From assembly GCF_000425945.1 (NCBI RefSeq), contig NZ_AUEK01000003.1, positions 496,001 to 560,000 on the forward strand: a DNA stretch of 64,000 bases, written 5' to 3'. The first letter of the stretch is position 1; each line of letters opens with the position of its first letter. This document shows, in pieces, positions 50,346 to 58,370 of this stretch. The translations under genes were made by a program, and so were the position numbers. The notes under the pieces are model-generated. The model was not told the DNA's origin. It made no database searches and saw only the letters and a program-made list of their open reading frames with translations. Origin of the DNA: Candidatus Solirubrobacter pratensis (GTDB lineage: Bacteria; Actinomycetota; Thermoleophilia; Solirubrobacterales; Solirubrobacteraceae).

Positions 50346-51635
50346 GTGGAATGGGCACTTGCCATCCTGGCGCTCGCGCTGCTCGCCGTCGCGACGATCT
50401 CACGGCGGCTGTCCGGCACGCCCGTCACGCCGGCGATGCTGTTCGTCGCGATCGGGTTGCTGGCCGGGCCCAAGGTGCTCGACGGGATCGACCTGCAGAG
50501 CTTCAGCGGAGCGGTGCGGTCGCTCGCTGAGGCGACGCTGGCGCTGGTCCTGTTCTCCGACGCCTCGCGGATCGATCTCGGCCAGCTGCGCCGCGAGGTC
50601 GGCCTCCCGTTGCGCCTGCTCGGCATCGGGCTGCCGCTGACGATCGCACTCGGCGCCGTCGCGGGGGCGGTGATCTTCGATCAGCTGAGCCTCGAGGAGG
50701 CGCTCATCCTGGCGGTGGTGCTGGCGCCGACCGACGCGGCGCTCGGGCAGGCGGTGGTGACCCAGCTGCGCATCCCGGCGCGAATCCGCCAGGGACTCAA
50801 CGTCGAGAGCGGACTCAACGACGGCATCTGCGTCCCGCTGCTGTTCGCCGCCGTCGCGGTGGCCGACGTGCAATCGGAGATCTCCGAGGGCCGCAGCGCG
50901 GGAACGCTCCTGCTGGAGGAGATCGGCTACGGGGTCGTCGGCGGTGTGACCGGCGGACTGCTGGTCGCGGCCATCGTCATCTACGCCGGCCGCGCGGAGC
51001 TGATCGACGGCGCGTGGCGACAGGTGATCCCCGCGGCCGGCGCGGCGCTCGCCTACGGGACGGCGAGCGCGCTCGGCGGATCGGGCTTCATCGCCGCCTT
51101 CGTGGCCGGCATGACCTTCCGGCTCGCGCTGCGACGCGACCCGGGTCAGATCAACGAGCTCAGCGAGCAGGTCGGCAATGTGCTCAACGGCATCACGTTC
51201 GTGCTCTTCGGGGCGATCCTGCTCGGGCCCGCGCTCGGCGAGCTCACGTGGGCGCTCGCCCTCTACGCGGCCCTCAGCCTCACGCTCGTCCGGATGCTTC
51301 CGGTCGCGATCGCGATGCTCGGGAGCCGGGCGCGGTTGCCGACGCTCGGCTTCATGGGCTGGTTCGGTCCTCGCGGTCTGGCTTCGATCGTGTTCGCGGT
51401 GATCGTGGTCGAGGAGTCAAACCTCCCGCACGAGCACGTGATCGTGCTCGCCATCTACGTGACGGTGGGCCTCTCGGTCCTCGCCCACGGCCTCACCGCC
51501 GCCCCGCTCGCCGACCGCTACGCCGGCTGGTACGAGCAGCACCCGCGCGACAAGGCTCCGCCCATGGAGAGCGCCCCGACCGATGACACCCGAGTCCGCG
51601 GACCGGCGGCGCCGGCCGCCAAGGTGGCGGTATGA
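50346..51635 (+). CDS. CPA1-type sodium/proton antiporter
   Basis: A 429-residue membrane protein with about 12 helices. VVLAPTDAALGQAVV carries the Thr-Asp unwound-helix motif and VESGLNDG the Asn-Asp ion-binding pair of electroneutral CPA1 exchangers (NhaP type). FGPRGLASIVFAVIV is also typical. It exchanges Na+ (or K+) for H+ across the membrane, helping pH and salt balance. The C-terminal 40 residues are polar and cytosolic. The start is GTG 50346, 13 bases after the preceding reading frame, with GGGAGACG in front. Confidence 0.88.
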   Translation: MEWALAILALALLAVATISRRLSGTPVTPAMLFVAIGLLAGPKVLDGIDLQSFSGAVRSLAEATLALVLFSDASRIDLGQLRREVGLPLRLLGIGLPLTIALGAVAGAVIFDQLSLEEALILAVVLAPTDAALGQAVVTQLRIPARIRQGLNVESGLNDGICVPLLFAAVAVADVQSEISEGRSAGTLLLEEIGYGVVGGVTGGLLVAAIVIYAGRAELIDGAWRQVIPAAGAALAYGTASALGGSGFIAAFVAGMTFRLALRRDPGQINELSEQVGNVLNGITFVLFGAILLGPALGELTWALALYAALSLTLVRMLPVAIAMLGSRARLPTLGFMGWFGPRGLASIVFAVIVVEESNLPHEHVIVLAIYVTVGLSVLAHGLTAAPLADRYAGWYEQHPRDKAPPMESAPTDDTRVRGPAAPAAKVAV

Positions 51636-51756
51636 GCCGGGCGAGGCTGTCGTCGCGCCGCGGCGAGCGCTGCTGACGCATGCAGCGAACCGAGGCGTGT
51701 TGTGTTGGCCATCCGGTCACGGGTAAGGTCCGCTCTCCCGACGCCACCGGCCCGCC

Positions 51757-51828
51757 ATGAAGCTCCTCAAGACCATCCGCCGCTACACGCCGAGGCTGCG
51801 CACGCTCGGGCTATGGCGCCCGTGCTGA
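51757..51828 (+). CDS. Possible 23-residue basic peptide overlapping the aldo-keto reductase start
   Basis: ATG 51757 begins MKLLKTIRRYTPRLRTLGLW and stops at TGA 51826-51828, 15 bases inside the reductase gene. It has a high lysine/arginine content. Translation ending just inside the next gene could help start it, but no convincing ribosome-binding site is seen and no relative is known to me. It may be chance. Confidence 0.2.
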   Translation: MKLLKTIRRYTPRLRTLGLWRPC

Positions 51829-52772
51829 TCGAGACGCGCCCGCTCGGCCGCTCGGGCCTCGAGGTGCCACGGATCATGCTCGGCTGTGGCAACTTCGGCG
51901 GCGTCGGCTCGGCGCCGGAGTTCTTCGGCCAGGGCATCGACGAGCACGGCGCGTTTGCACTTATGGACGCGGCGTGGGAGCTGGGGATCCGGCACTTCGA
52001 CACGGCCGACGCGTACGGCGGCGGGCGCAGCGAGGCCATGATCGGGCGCTGGTGCGCCTCGCGCGGCGTGCGACCGGCGATCACCACGAAGACGTTCAAC
52101 CCGATGACCGCCGGCGCCGACCGCGGCCTCGCGCCCGAGCGGATCGAGCGCCAGCTCGCGGCGAGCCTGGACCGGCTCGGTACCGACCGCCTCGACCTCT
52201 ACCTCGCTCACGAGTACGACCCGGACGTGGCGCTCGAGGACACGATCGGCGCATTCGAGGCGGCGCGCGCGGAGGGCTCGATCGGCGCCTACGGAGTGAG
52301 CAACTTCGACGCCGCGCAGCTCGCGCGCGCAGCCGCGGTCGGTGCGCCCGCGTGCGTCCAGAACGCGTACTCGCTGCTCGATCGCGGAGACGAGGACGGC
52401 GTGCTCGGCCTGTGTGCGCAGTGCGCCGTCGCCTACGCGGCGTACGGGCCGCTGGCCGGCGGCTGGCTGACCGGCAAGTACCGTCGCGGCCGTCCGTTCC
52501 CCGGCGGGTCCCGGATGAACCAGCGTCCCGAGCCCTACGCCCACTTCGTGCGCGACGGCGTCTTCGACGCGCTCGAGACGCTCGAGCGGATGGCGCGGGA
52601 GCGCGGCGTGTCGATGGCAGGCATGGCGCTCGCGTGGCTGCTCGGCGAGCCGCGCCTGGACGCGGTCGTCGTCGGGCCGACGCGGCCCGAGCACCTCGAG
52701 CCCGTCCGCGAAGCGCTCGGAGACCCGCTCGACGCCACGACACGTGATGAGCTGTCAAGGATCTTCGCCTGA
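51813..52772 (+). CDS. Aldo-keto reductase
   Basis: A 319-residue TIM-barrel oxidoreductase using NADPH. The catalytic tetrad is complete: D63 and Y68 (HFDTADAYGGG), K93 (TTKTF) and H133 (LAHEYD). VSNFDAAQL and VVVGPTRPEHL correspond to the substrate and NADP-binding ends. It reduces carbonyl groups or runs in the oxidative direction. The ATG at 51813 is chosen as it begins near LIETRPLGRSGLEVPRIMLG; the frame upstream is not protein-like. Its stop overlaps the ATG of the ornithine-cyclodeaminase-family gene (TGATG), so they are coupled. Confidence 0.87.
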   Translation: MAPVLIETRPLGRSGLEVPRIMLGCGNFGGVGSAPEFFGQGIDEHGAFALMDAAWELGIRHFDTADAYGGGRSEAMIGRWCASRGVRPAITTKTFNPMTAGADRGLAPERIERQLAASLDRLGTDRLDLYLAHEYDPDVALEDTIGAFEAARAEGSIGAYGVSNFDAAQLARAAAVGAPACVQNAYSLLDRGDEDGVLGLCAQCAVAYAAYGPLAGGWLTGKYRRGRPFPGGSRMNQRPEPYAHFVRDGVFDALETLERMARERGVSMAGMALAWLLGEPRLDAVVVGPTRPEHLEPVREALGDPLDATTRDELSRIFA

Positions 52773-53728
52773 TGGCGCTGATCCTCGGCCATGCCGACAT
52801 TGCGCGAGCGCTGCCGATGGAGGAATGCATCGAGGCGATGGCGGCCGTGCTGGGCGCACAGGCGCGCGGCGAGGTCCACCAGCCGCTGCGGTCGGTCAGC
52901 GTACCCCCGGCGTCGGAGGGGTTGATGGGGCTCATGCCCGCGCACCGCGGCGGCGCGCGGCCGCTGTTCTCGCTCAAGGCGGTCTGCATCTTCCCCGGCA
53001 ACTCGGCCCGAGGCCTCGATGCCCACCAGGGCACCGTCACGCTCTTCGACGGCGAGACCGGCGCCCCGAGCGCGATCCTCGACGCGTCGGCGATCACCGA
53101 GATCCGCACCGCCGCGGTGTCGGCGCTGGCGACCCGGCTGCTGGCGCGCGAGGACGCGCGGACCCTGGCCATCCTCGGTGCCGGGGTCCAGGCCGCCGCC
53201 CACCTGCGCGCGCTGCCGCTCGTGCGCGACTTCGACCGCGTGCGCGTCTATTCCCCCACATGCGCGCACGCGGAGCGACTGGGCGTCGAGGTCGCCCCCA
53301 GCGCGCGGGACGCGGTGCGCGACGCCGACGTCGTGGTCACCGCCACCAACGCGCGCGAGCCGGTCCTCGAGCGCGCGTGGTTGGCCGAGGGCGCGCACGT
53401 CAACGCGGTCGGCGCCAGCGCGCCGACGTCGCGCGAGCTCGACACGGCGACGGTCGCCGCCGCGGCGCTGTTCTGCGACAGCCGCGAGTCGCTCGAGCAC
53501 GAGGCGGGCGAGTATCGCCTTGCCGTGGAGGAGGGCCTTATCGACGGCGCGTCGCACGTGCGGGCCGAGCTCGGCGAGGTGGCCGCGGGGCTGCGGCCGG
53601 GCCGGACGAGCCCGCGGGAGATCACGCTGTTTCGCTCGCTCGGCCTGGCGATCGAGGACATGGCCGCGGCCGAGCACGCGGTCGACAATGCCCGAGCGCT
53701 CGGGCTCGGGACCGAGGTGGAGCTGTGA
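52772..53728 (+). CDS. Ornithine cyclodeaminase / mu-crystallin family protein
   Basis: A 318-residue NAD(P)-dependent enzyme of the OCD family. FSLKAVCIFPGN holds the substrate lysine, GTVTLFDGETGAPSAILDASAITEIRTAAVSALAT is a family hallmark, and ILGAGVQAAAHLRAL is the dinucleotide turn. Members include ornithine cyclodeaminase, alanine dehydrogenase, ketimine or iminosuccinate reductase (BhcD) and EutC of hydroxyectoine use. GTGA coupling to a threonine-dehydratase-family gene is the same pairing seen for EutC/EutB and BhcD/BhcB. The other genes of those routes are missing here, so the substrate is open. Confidence 0.85.
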   Translation: MALILGHADIARALPMEECIEAMAAVLGAQARGEVHQPLRSVSVPPASEGLMGLMPAHRGGARPLFSLKAVCIFPGNSARGLDAHQGTVTLFDGETGAPSAILDASAITEIRTAAVSALATRLLAREDARTLAILGAGVQAAAHLRALPLVRDFDRVRVYSPTCAHAERLGVEVAPSARDAVRDADVVVTATNAREPVLERAWLAEGAHVNAVGASAPTSRELDTATVAAAALFCDSRESLEHEAGEYRLAVEEGLIDGASHVRAELGEVAAGLRPGRTSPREITLFRSLGLAIEDMAAAEHAVDNARALGLGTEVEL

Positions 53729-54666
53729 TCGCAATCGAGGAGATCGAGGCCGCGCGCGCGCGGATCGCCGACGTGGCCGTGCGCACGCCGCTCGTGCGTC
53801 TCCAGGCCGACGCCGACGCCGAGATCTGGCTGAAGCTCGAGACGCTCCAGCCGATCGCGTCGTTCAAGATCCGCGGAGCAGCCAACGCGGTCCGCCGCGC
53901 GGGCGCCGAGCAGCTGCGCGCCGGGTTGGTGACCGCCAGTGCCGGCAACATGGGGCGCGGCGTGGCGTGGCTCGCTCGCGAGCTGGGGCTGCCGGCGACG
54001 ATCGCCGTTCCCGATCACGCGCCGCGGACGAAGGTCGACGCGATCGAGCGGCTCGGCGGGAGGGTGCTGCGCGTGCCCTACGCGGACTGGTGGCGCGCGA
54101 TCGAGACTTCGCGCCTCGACGGCGTCGAGGGTTTCTTCGTGCACCCCGTCTCGGACTCCGACGTGATGGCCGGCAATGGAACGATCGGCCTGGAGATCCT
54201 CGAGGACCTCCCCGAGCCCGACGCGGTGCTCGTGCCGTACGGCGGCGGCGGGCTGGTCACCGGGATCGCCAGCGCGCTGCGGGCGCGTAGCCCGCGCACG
54301 CGCATCTACGCCGTCGAGCCCGCGACCGCGGCGGCGCTCAACGGCGCGCTGGCCGCCGGCGAGCCGACCAAGGTTCCCTTCGAGCCCTCGTGGGTGGACG
54401 GGTCGGGCAGCCCCAGCGTCCTGCCGGACATGTTCGCGCGTGTGCGCGAGCTCGTCGACGGCGCCTTCACCGCATCGCTGGAGGAGACCGCCGCGGCCGT
54501 GCGGCTGCTGGCCGAGCGCACGCGCATCATCGCCGAGGGAGCGGGGGGCCTGGCGCTCGCCGCGGCGCTTGCGGGCAAGGCCGGGAACGGGCGTGTGGTG
54601 TGCGTCGTGTCCGGCGGGAACATCGACCTGTCGAAGCTCGCGCCGATCCTTCTCGACGAGCTCTAG
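53725..54666 (+). CDS. Threonine dehydratase / serine racemase family PLP enzyme
   Basis: A 313-residue fold-type II PLP enzyme. The PLP lysine is K48 (IASFKIRGAAN); SAGNMGRGVAW binds the substrate carboxylate (the usual S-x-G-N-H-G has Met for His), and VPYGGGGLVTG binds the cofactor phosphate. There is no C-terminal ACT domain, so it is a catabolic-type dehydratase or racemase, not the isoleucine-regulated IlvA. EutB and BhcB (hydroxyaspartate dehydratase) belong here too. GTG 53725 lies in the preceding gene's stop (GTGA). Its TAG and that of the convergent gene share the bases CTAG. Confidence 0.85.
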   Translation: MIAIEEIEAARARIADVAVRTPLVRLQADADAEIWLKLETLQPIASFKIRGAANAVRRAGAEQLRAGLVTASAGNMGRGVAWLARELGLPATIAVPDHAPRTKVDAIERLGGRVLRVPYADWWRAIETSRLDGVEGFFVHPVSDSDVMAGNGTIGLEILEDLPEPDAVLVPYGGGGLVTGIASALRARSPRTRIYAVEPATAAALNGALAAGEPTKVPFEPSWVDGSGSPSVLPDMFARVRELVDGAFTASLEETAAAVRLLAERTRIIAEGAGGLALAAALAGKAGNGRVVCVVSGGNIDLSKLAPILLDEL

Positions 54667-55844
54667 GCGCTCGCGGCGATCTGCGTCAGCTCGCCGGCGA
54701 GGCGGTCGACCTCGTCGGCCGTGTTGTAGTGGATGAAGCCGATGCGAACCGAGCCGTCGGACCCGTAGCCGAAGCGCTCGTAGAGGTTCAGCGAGTACCA
54801 CGAGTCGTGGGCCCAGACGCCCATGCCGCGGTCGGCGAGCCGGCCGGCAACCTGCGGCGCCGGCACCCCATCGAGGTTGACGAGGAACGTCGGCACCCGG
54901 CCTTCCATCGTCTGCAGGCCGTAGACGCGCGCGGCGTCGGGCAGCGCGGCGAGGAAGCGCTCGCCGAGCGCACGCTCGTGGGGAACGATCACCTCGAAGC
55001 CACCGATGTCGTCGAGGTAGTCGAACGTGGTGTTCAGGCCGGCGAGCAGCTCGTAGGGCATGGTCCCGGTCTCGAAGCGGCGGCCGAGCGGCGTCGTGGC
55101 CGCCGGGCGTGCCTTGTAGGGACGCCAGCGCTCGATGACCTCGGCCTTTCCGTAGGCGAGGCCCAGGTGCGGGCCGCAGAACTTGTACGGCGAGCAGAGC
55201 AGGACGTCGGCGTCGACGGCGCGGACGTCGATCGGCTCGTGCGCGGCGTAGTGGACCGCGTCGATCCATGCCAGCGCGCCGACCGAGTGCGCGAGCGCGC
55301 AGACCCGCCGCGCATCGGTGATCGTGCCGATCGCGTTCGATGCCCACGCGAACGCGACCACCCGGGTGCGGTCCGAGAGCTTGGCCCGCAGGTCGTCGAA
55401 GTCGAGCGTCGTGTCGTCGTTGAGCTCGACGTGGCGGACGACCAGGTCGCGGTCGTGAGCGAGCTCGAGCCACGGGGCGACACCGCCGTCGTGGTCCAGC
55501 GAGGAGACGAGGATCTCGTCGCCGGCCTGGAAGCCGCGGCCGGCCGTCCGCGACAGCGCGAAGTTCAGCGACGTCATGTTGGTGCCGAAGACGATCTCGT
55601 GCGGCTCGCAGCCGAGGAAGCGCGCGGAGCGCTGCTCGGCGCCGTCGAGGATCGCCCCGACGCGCCGGCTCGTCTCGTACGGCGCTCCGATGTTCGCGCT
55701 CGCCTCGCGCAAGCAGCGCGCCATCGCGTCGCCGACCTCGTCGGGGACCTGTGAGCCCCCAGGTGCGTCGAGAAACGTGAACTCGCCCTGCAGCGAGGAG
55801 AAGCGACGCCGTACCGCGCCGAGGTCGGGCACCACGCGTGTCAT
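54663..55844 (-). CDS. Class V aminotransferase, cysteine-desulfurase-like
   Basis: A 393-residue fold-type I PLP enzyme. The PLP lysine is K221 (SPYKFCGPHLG), and AWIDAVHYAAH supplies the ring-binding Asp and His. The opening FTFLDAPGGSQVPDEVGDAMARCLRE matches the cysteine-desulfurase-like subfamily, which lacks the extended Cys loop of SufS/IscS and often has unknown substrates. It could be a transaminase or lyase serving the neighbouring amino-acid genes. It is transcribed against the dehydratase gene and diverges from osmC. A GATTAT box about 10 bases before the ATG suggests a near-leaderless mRNA. Confidence 0.82.
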   Translation of the reverse strand: MTRVVPDLGAVRRRFSSLQGEFTFLDAPGGSQVPDEVGDAMARCLREASANIGAPYETSRRVGAILDGAEQRSARFLGCEPHEIVFGTNMTSLNFALSRTAGRGFQAGDEILVSSLDHDGGVAPWLELAHDRDLVVRHVELNDDTTLDFDDLRAKLSDRTRVVAFAWASNAIGTITDARRVCALAHSVGALAWIDAVHYAAHEPIDVRAVDADVLLCSPYKFCGPHLGLAYGKAEVIERWRPYKARPAATTPLGRRFETGTMPYELLAGLNTTFDYLDDIGGFEVIVPHERALGERFLAALPDAARVYGLQTMEGRVPTFLVNLDGVPAPQVAGRLADRGMGVWAHDSWYSLNLYERFGYGSDGSVRIGFIHYNTADEVDRLAGELTQIAASA

Positions 55845-55853
55845 GCGACGGCA

Positions 55854-55860
55854 GATAATC
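55854..55860. promoter_or_regulatory. Overlapping -10 boxes for divergent class V aminotransferase and OsmC genes
   Basis: GATAAT (55854-55859, plus; 5 of 6 to consensus) and GATTAT (55860-55855, minus; 4 of 6) share five bases in the 49-bp gap between divergent start codons (55844 and 55894). The two start points would be about 18 bp apart. No strong -35 box is seen on either side. Confidence 0.5.
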
Positions 55861-55893
55861 ACATCGGCACCACACCCACGAACTGGAGAGCAG

Positions 55894-56343
55894 ATGAGCT
55901 TCGCAATCACGCGCACGGCCCAAGCGAGCTGGCGCGGAACGGTGGCGGAGGGCGGCGGACGGCTCGGGCTCGGGAGCGGCGCGTTCGAAGGCCCGTTCAC
56001 GCTCAAGGCGCGCGTCGAGGACGGCCAGCCCAGCGCCAACCCCGAAGAGCTCATCGGGGCCGCGAACGCGGGGTGCTTCACGATGTCGCTCGCGGACCTG
56101 CTGACGAACGCCGGGCACCCTCCGGAGGAGCTGCGCACGACCGCCCGCGTGCGGCTCGAGCAGCGCCCCGAGGGCTTTCGGATCGCCCGCATCACGCTGA
56201 GCACCGAGGGTGAGGTTCCGGGCGTCGACGACGCCCAGTTCCAGGAGTTCGCCGAGCGCGCGAAGTCGACGTGCCCGGTCTCGCTCGCGCTGGCGGGGAC
56301 CGAGATCGCGCTCGAGGCGCGGCTGCTCTACGGTACGCCGTAA
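55894..56343 (+). CDS. OsmC-family peroxiredoxin
   Basis: A 149-residue hydroperoxide reductase. The two catalytic cysteines are in NAGCFTMSLADLL (about 68) and KSTCPVSLAL (about 128). SGAFEGPFTLKARVEDGQPSANPEELIGAA is typical of the OsmC subgroup rather than Ohr. It reduces organic peroxides. CTGGAGAG lies 4-11 bases before ATG 55894. Its TAA shares one base with the ATG of the bicupin gene, so both are made together. Confidence 0.9.
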   Translation: MSFAITRTAQASWRGTVAEGGGRLGLGSGAFEGPFTLKARVEDGQPSANPEELIGAANAGCFTMSLADLLTNAGHPPEELRTTARVRLEQRPEGFRIARITLSTEGEVPGVDDAQFQEFAERAKSTCPVSLALAGTEIALEARLLYGTP

Positions 56344-57089
56344 TGGGGGGCTGCGTCGTCGCCGAGGTGGACGCACCGGCGCATCAGGGCGATCGGCTGA
56401 CGTCGCGCGCCACGCTCGGTCCGCACGTCGGCTGCACCCCACTCGAGCAGCAGGTGCTCGAGCTCGCGACGGGCGGCTCCACGGCGCGCAGCACCGGTGA
56501 GCGCGAGGAGGTCCTCTTCGTCCTGTCAGGTCGCGGCGACCTGCGCCTCGACGGCGCCGAGCATGCGCTCGAGCCCGAATCCGGCGCCTACCTCGCGCCC
56601 GGCGAGACCTACGAGCTGCGCAACCCCGGCCGCGAGCCGCTGCGGCTCGTCGCGGTGTCGATCCCCGACCCGGCGCCGCCCGGCGCCGCCACCGGCGAGC
56701 GGGCGGTCGTGCGCCGGCTCGCCGACCAGGACGCACAAGCGGCCACGACCCAGCGCGAGTTCAGGATCGTCGCCGATCCGGCCAGCGGGCTGCGCTCGGC
56801 GACACACTTCGTCGGCTACATCCCGACGACCCGCGCGCCGGACCACATGCACCACTACGACGAGGTGATCTACGTCCTCGACGGCGAGGGCGTGATGCGG
56901 ATGAACGGCGAGGCGACGCCGCTGCGCGGCGGATCCTGCATCCACCTTCCCGCTCGCACGGTGCATTGCCTCGAGAACACCGGCCCGGACGTCATGAAGG
57001 TCGTGGGCGTGTTCCGTCCGGCGGGCTCGCCCGCCGCCGCGTACTACCCCGACGGCACGCCGGCGTACGCGGGCACACCGCCGGAGTGA
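56343..57089 (+). CDS. Two-domain cupin protein
   Basis: A 248-residue bicupin. The first cupin (about 35-100) has STGEREEVLFVLSGRGDLRLDG but few metal ligands. The second (about 150-230) has DHMHHYDEVIYVLDGEGVMRMNG with a H-x-H-x5-E-like cluster and RTVHCLENTG with the later His, so it likely binds a metal. Bicupins of this type include ureidoglycine aminohydrolase and quercetinase-like enzymes; no specific activity is clear. The ATG at 56343 shares its A with the OsmC stop. It precedes the liv transporter genes on the same strand by 52 bp. Confidence 0.75.
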   Translation: MGGCVVAEVDAPAHQGDRLTSRATLGPHVGCTPLEQQVLELATGGSTARSTGEREEVLFVLSGRGDLRLDGAEHALEPESGAYLAPGETYELRNPGREPLRLVAVSIPDPAPPGAATGERAVVRRLADQDAQAATTQREFRIVADPASGLRSATHFVGYIPTTRAPDHMHHYDEVIYVLDGEGVMRMNGEATPLRGGSCIHLPARTVHCLENTGPDVMKVVGVFRPAGSPAAAYYPDGTPAYAGTPPE

Positions 57090-57141
57090 CTAACGGGCCG
57101 GGACGTGCCAGGATGCCCACGACCCTGAGGAGGGAGAGAAG

Positions 57142-58311
57142 ATGAGGAAGGCTTGGCAGGTGGTCACGTGCCTGGCGCTGCCGGCGCTCGCGCTGAGCGT
57201 CGCGGCATGTGGTGGCAGCGACGACAACGGCTCGAGCGCCGGCGGTTCGGGATCCAAGCAGGCGAACGCGAACTGCACCGCGCAGATCGGCGTCGAGGCG
57301 CCGATCACCGGGCAGGTCGCTCAGCTCGGCGGCGAGCAGCTGCACTTCGCCCAGCTCGCGGTCGAGCAGGACAACGCGAAGAACAAGACGAAGATCTCGG
57401 TCGTCCAGGGCGACACGCAGCTGCAGCCCGCCCAGGCGACGACGGTCACCCGGCAGTTCGTGGCCAACGACAAGATCGTCGCGATCGTCGGGCCCGCCGG
57501 CAGCCAGGAGGTCAGCGCGATCGGCACACAGATCACGCGTGGCGGGCTGGCCACCGTCGCCGGCTCGGCGACGGCCACAGACCTGACGAAGAAGGGCTCG
57601 TTCCCGACGTTCTTCCGCGTCGTCCCGCGCGACGACGTGCAGGGTCCCCAGGACGCGAAGTACATCGTCGACAACATCAAGCCCAAGGCCGTGATGCTCG
57701 TGGACGACCAGACCTCGTACTCGACCGGGCTGGCGGACGCGATGACCCCGGTCCTCGAGCAGGCCGGGGTCAAGATCGACCGCGAGTCGGTCAGCCAGAA
57801 GCAGACCGACTTCTCGTCGCTCGTGAGCAAGGTCACCCCCGACACGGGCGTCGTGATCCTTCCCTGGCAGGTGGCGGCCAACGCGCAGCAGCTTGGCGAG
57901 AACCTCAAGGAGCAGAACAAGTCGGCGGTCATCTTCGGCACGGACGGCCTCTACTCGCCCGACCAGTTCAAAATCCCGGGCTCGTACGTGTCCTCGTTCG
58001 CGCCAGACATCACCGGCATCCGCGGCGACGAGGAGATCGTCAAGGTCGCCAAAGAGAAGTTCGGCTCGTTCGGGACGTTCGGCCCGGGGACCTACGCTGC
58101 GACGCACGTCGTCAACGAGGCGATCGCGGCCGTCTGCAAGGCGGGCGATACACCGTCGCGCAAGAACGTGCTCGAGCAGATCAAGAAGACCAACCTGCCC
58201 GAGTCGATCCTCGGTCAGCCAATCAAGTTCGACTCCAACGGCGACCTGATCGACGCGAAGTTCTTCCTGTTCAAGGTCGGCGACGACGGCAAGTACACGG
58301 TCGTCCCCTGA
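57142..58311 (+). CDS. livK: Branched-chain-type amino acid ABC transporter, substrate-binding lipoprotein
   Basis: A 389-residue solute-binding protein of the periplasmic-binding type I fold. A signal sequence ends in the lipobox LSVAAC with C23 as lipid anchor, followed by a GGSDDNGSSAGG linker. IGVEAPITGQVAQLGGEQLHFAQLAVEQDN is the usual opening of LivK/LivJ. Such proteins bind Leu/Ile/Val but also urea, amides or aromatic acids, so the substrate here is open; the neighbouring enzymes hint at an amino acid or derivative. GAGGAGGGAG precedes ATG 57142. A strong hairpin follows the gene. Confidence 0.9.
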   Translation: MRKAWQVVTCLALPALALSVAACGGSDDNGSSAGGSGSKQANANCTAQIGVEAPITGQVAQLGGEQLHFAQLAVEQDNAKNKTKISVVQGDTQLQPAQATTVTRQFVANDKIVAIVGPAGSQEVSAIGTQITRGGLATVAGSATATDLTKKGSFPTFFRVVPRDDVQGPQDAKYIVDNIKPKAVMLVDDQTSYSTGLADAMTPVLEQAGVKIDRESVSQKQTDFSSLVSKVTPDTGVVILPWQVAANAQQLGENLKEQNKSAVIFGTDGLYSPDQFKIPGSYVSSFAPDITGIRGDEEIVKVAKEKFGSFGTFGPGTYAATHVVNEAIAAVCKAGDTPSRKNVLEQIKKTNLPESILGQPIKFDSNGDLIDAKFFLFKVGDDGKYTVVP

Positions 58312-58320
58312 TGCCTCTGC

Positions 58321-58354
58321 GGTTCACCGCCGGCGTGCGCGCCGGCGGTGAACC
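58321..58354 (+). terminator. Intercistronic hairpin between livK and livH
   Basis: GGTTCACCGCCGGCG (58321-58335) and its exact complement (58340-58354) make a 15-bp perfect stem with loop TGCG, nine bases after the livK stop. It has no U-run. Such structures after binding-protein genes commonly act as partial terminators or protect the upstream mRNA, giving more binding protein than permease. Confidence 0.65.
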
Positions 58355-58370
58355 GCGCTCGGCGCTCCCC

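Noticed and set aside
52772..55844. A complete beta-hydroxyaspartate cycle
   Set aside because: Only BhcB-like and BhcD-like proteins, and perhaps an aminotransferase, are present; no hydroxyaspartate aldolase gene is seen.
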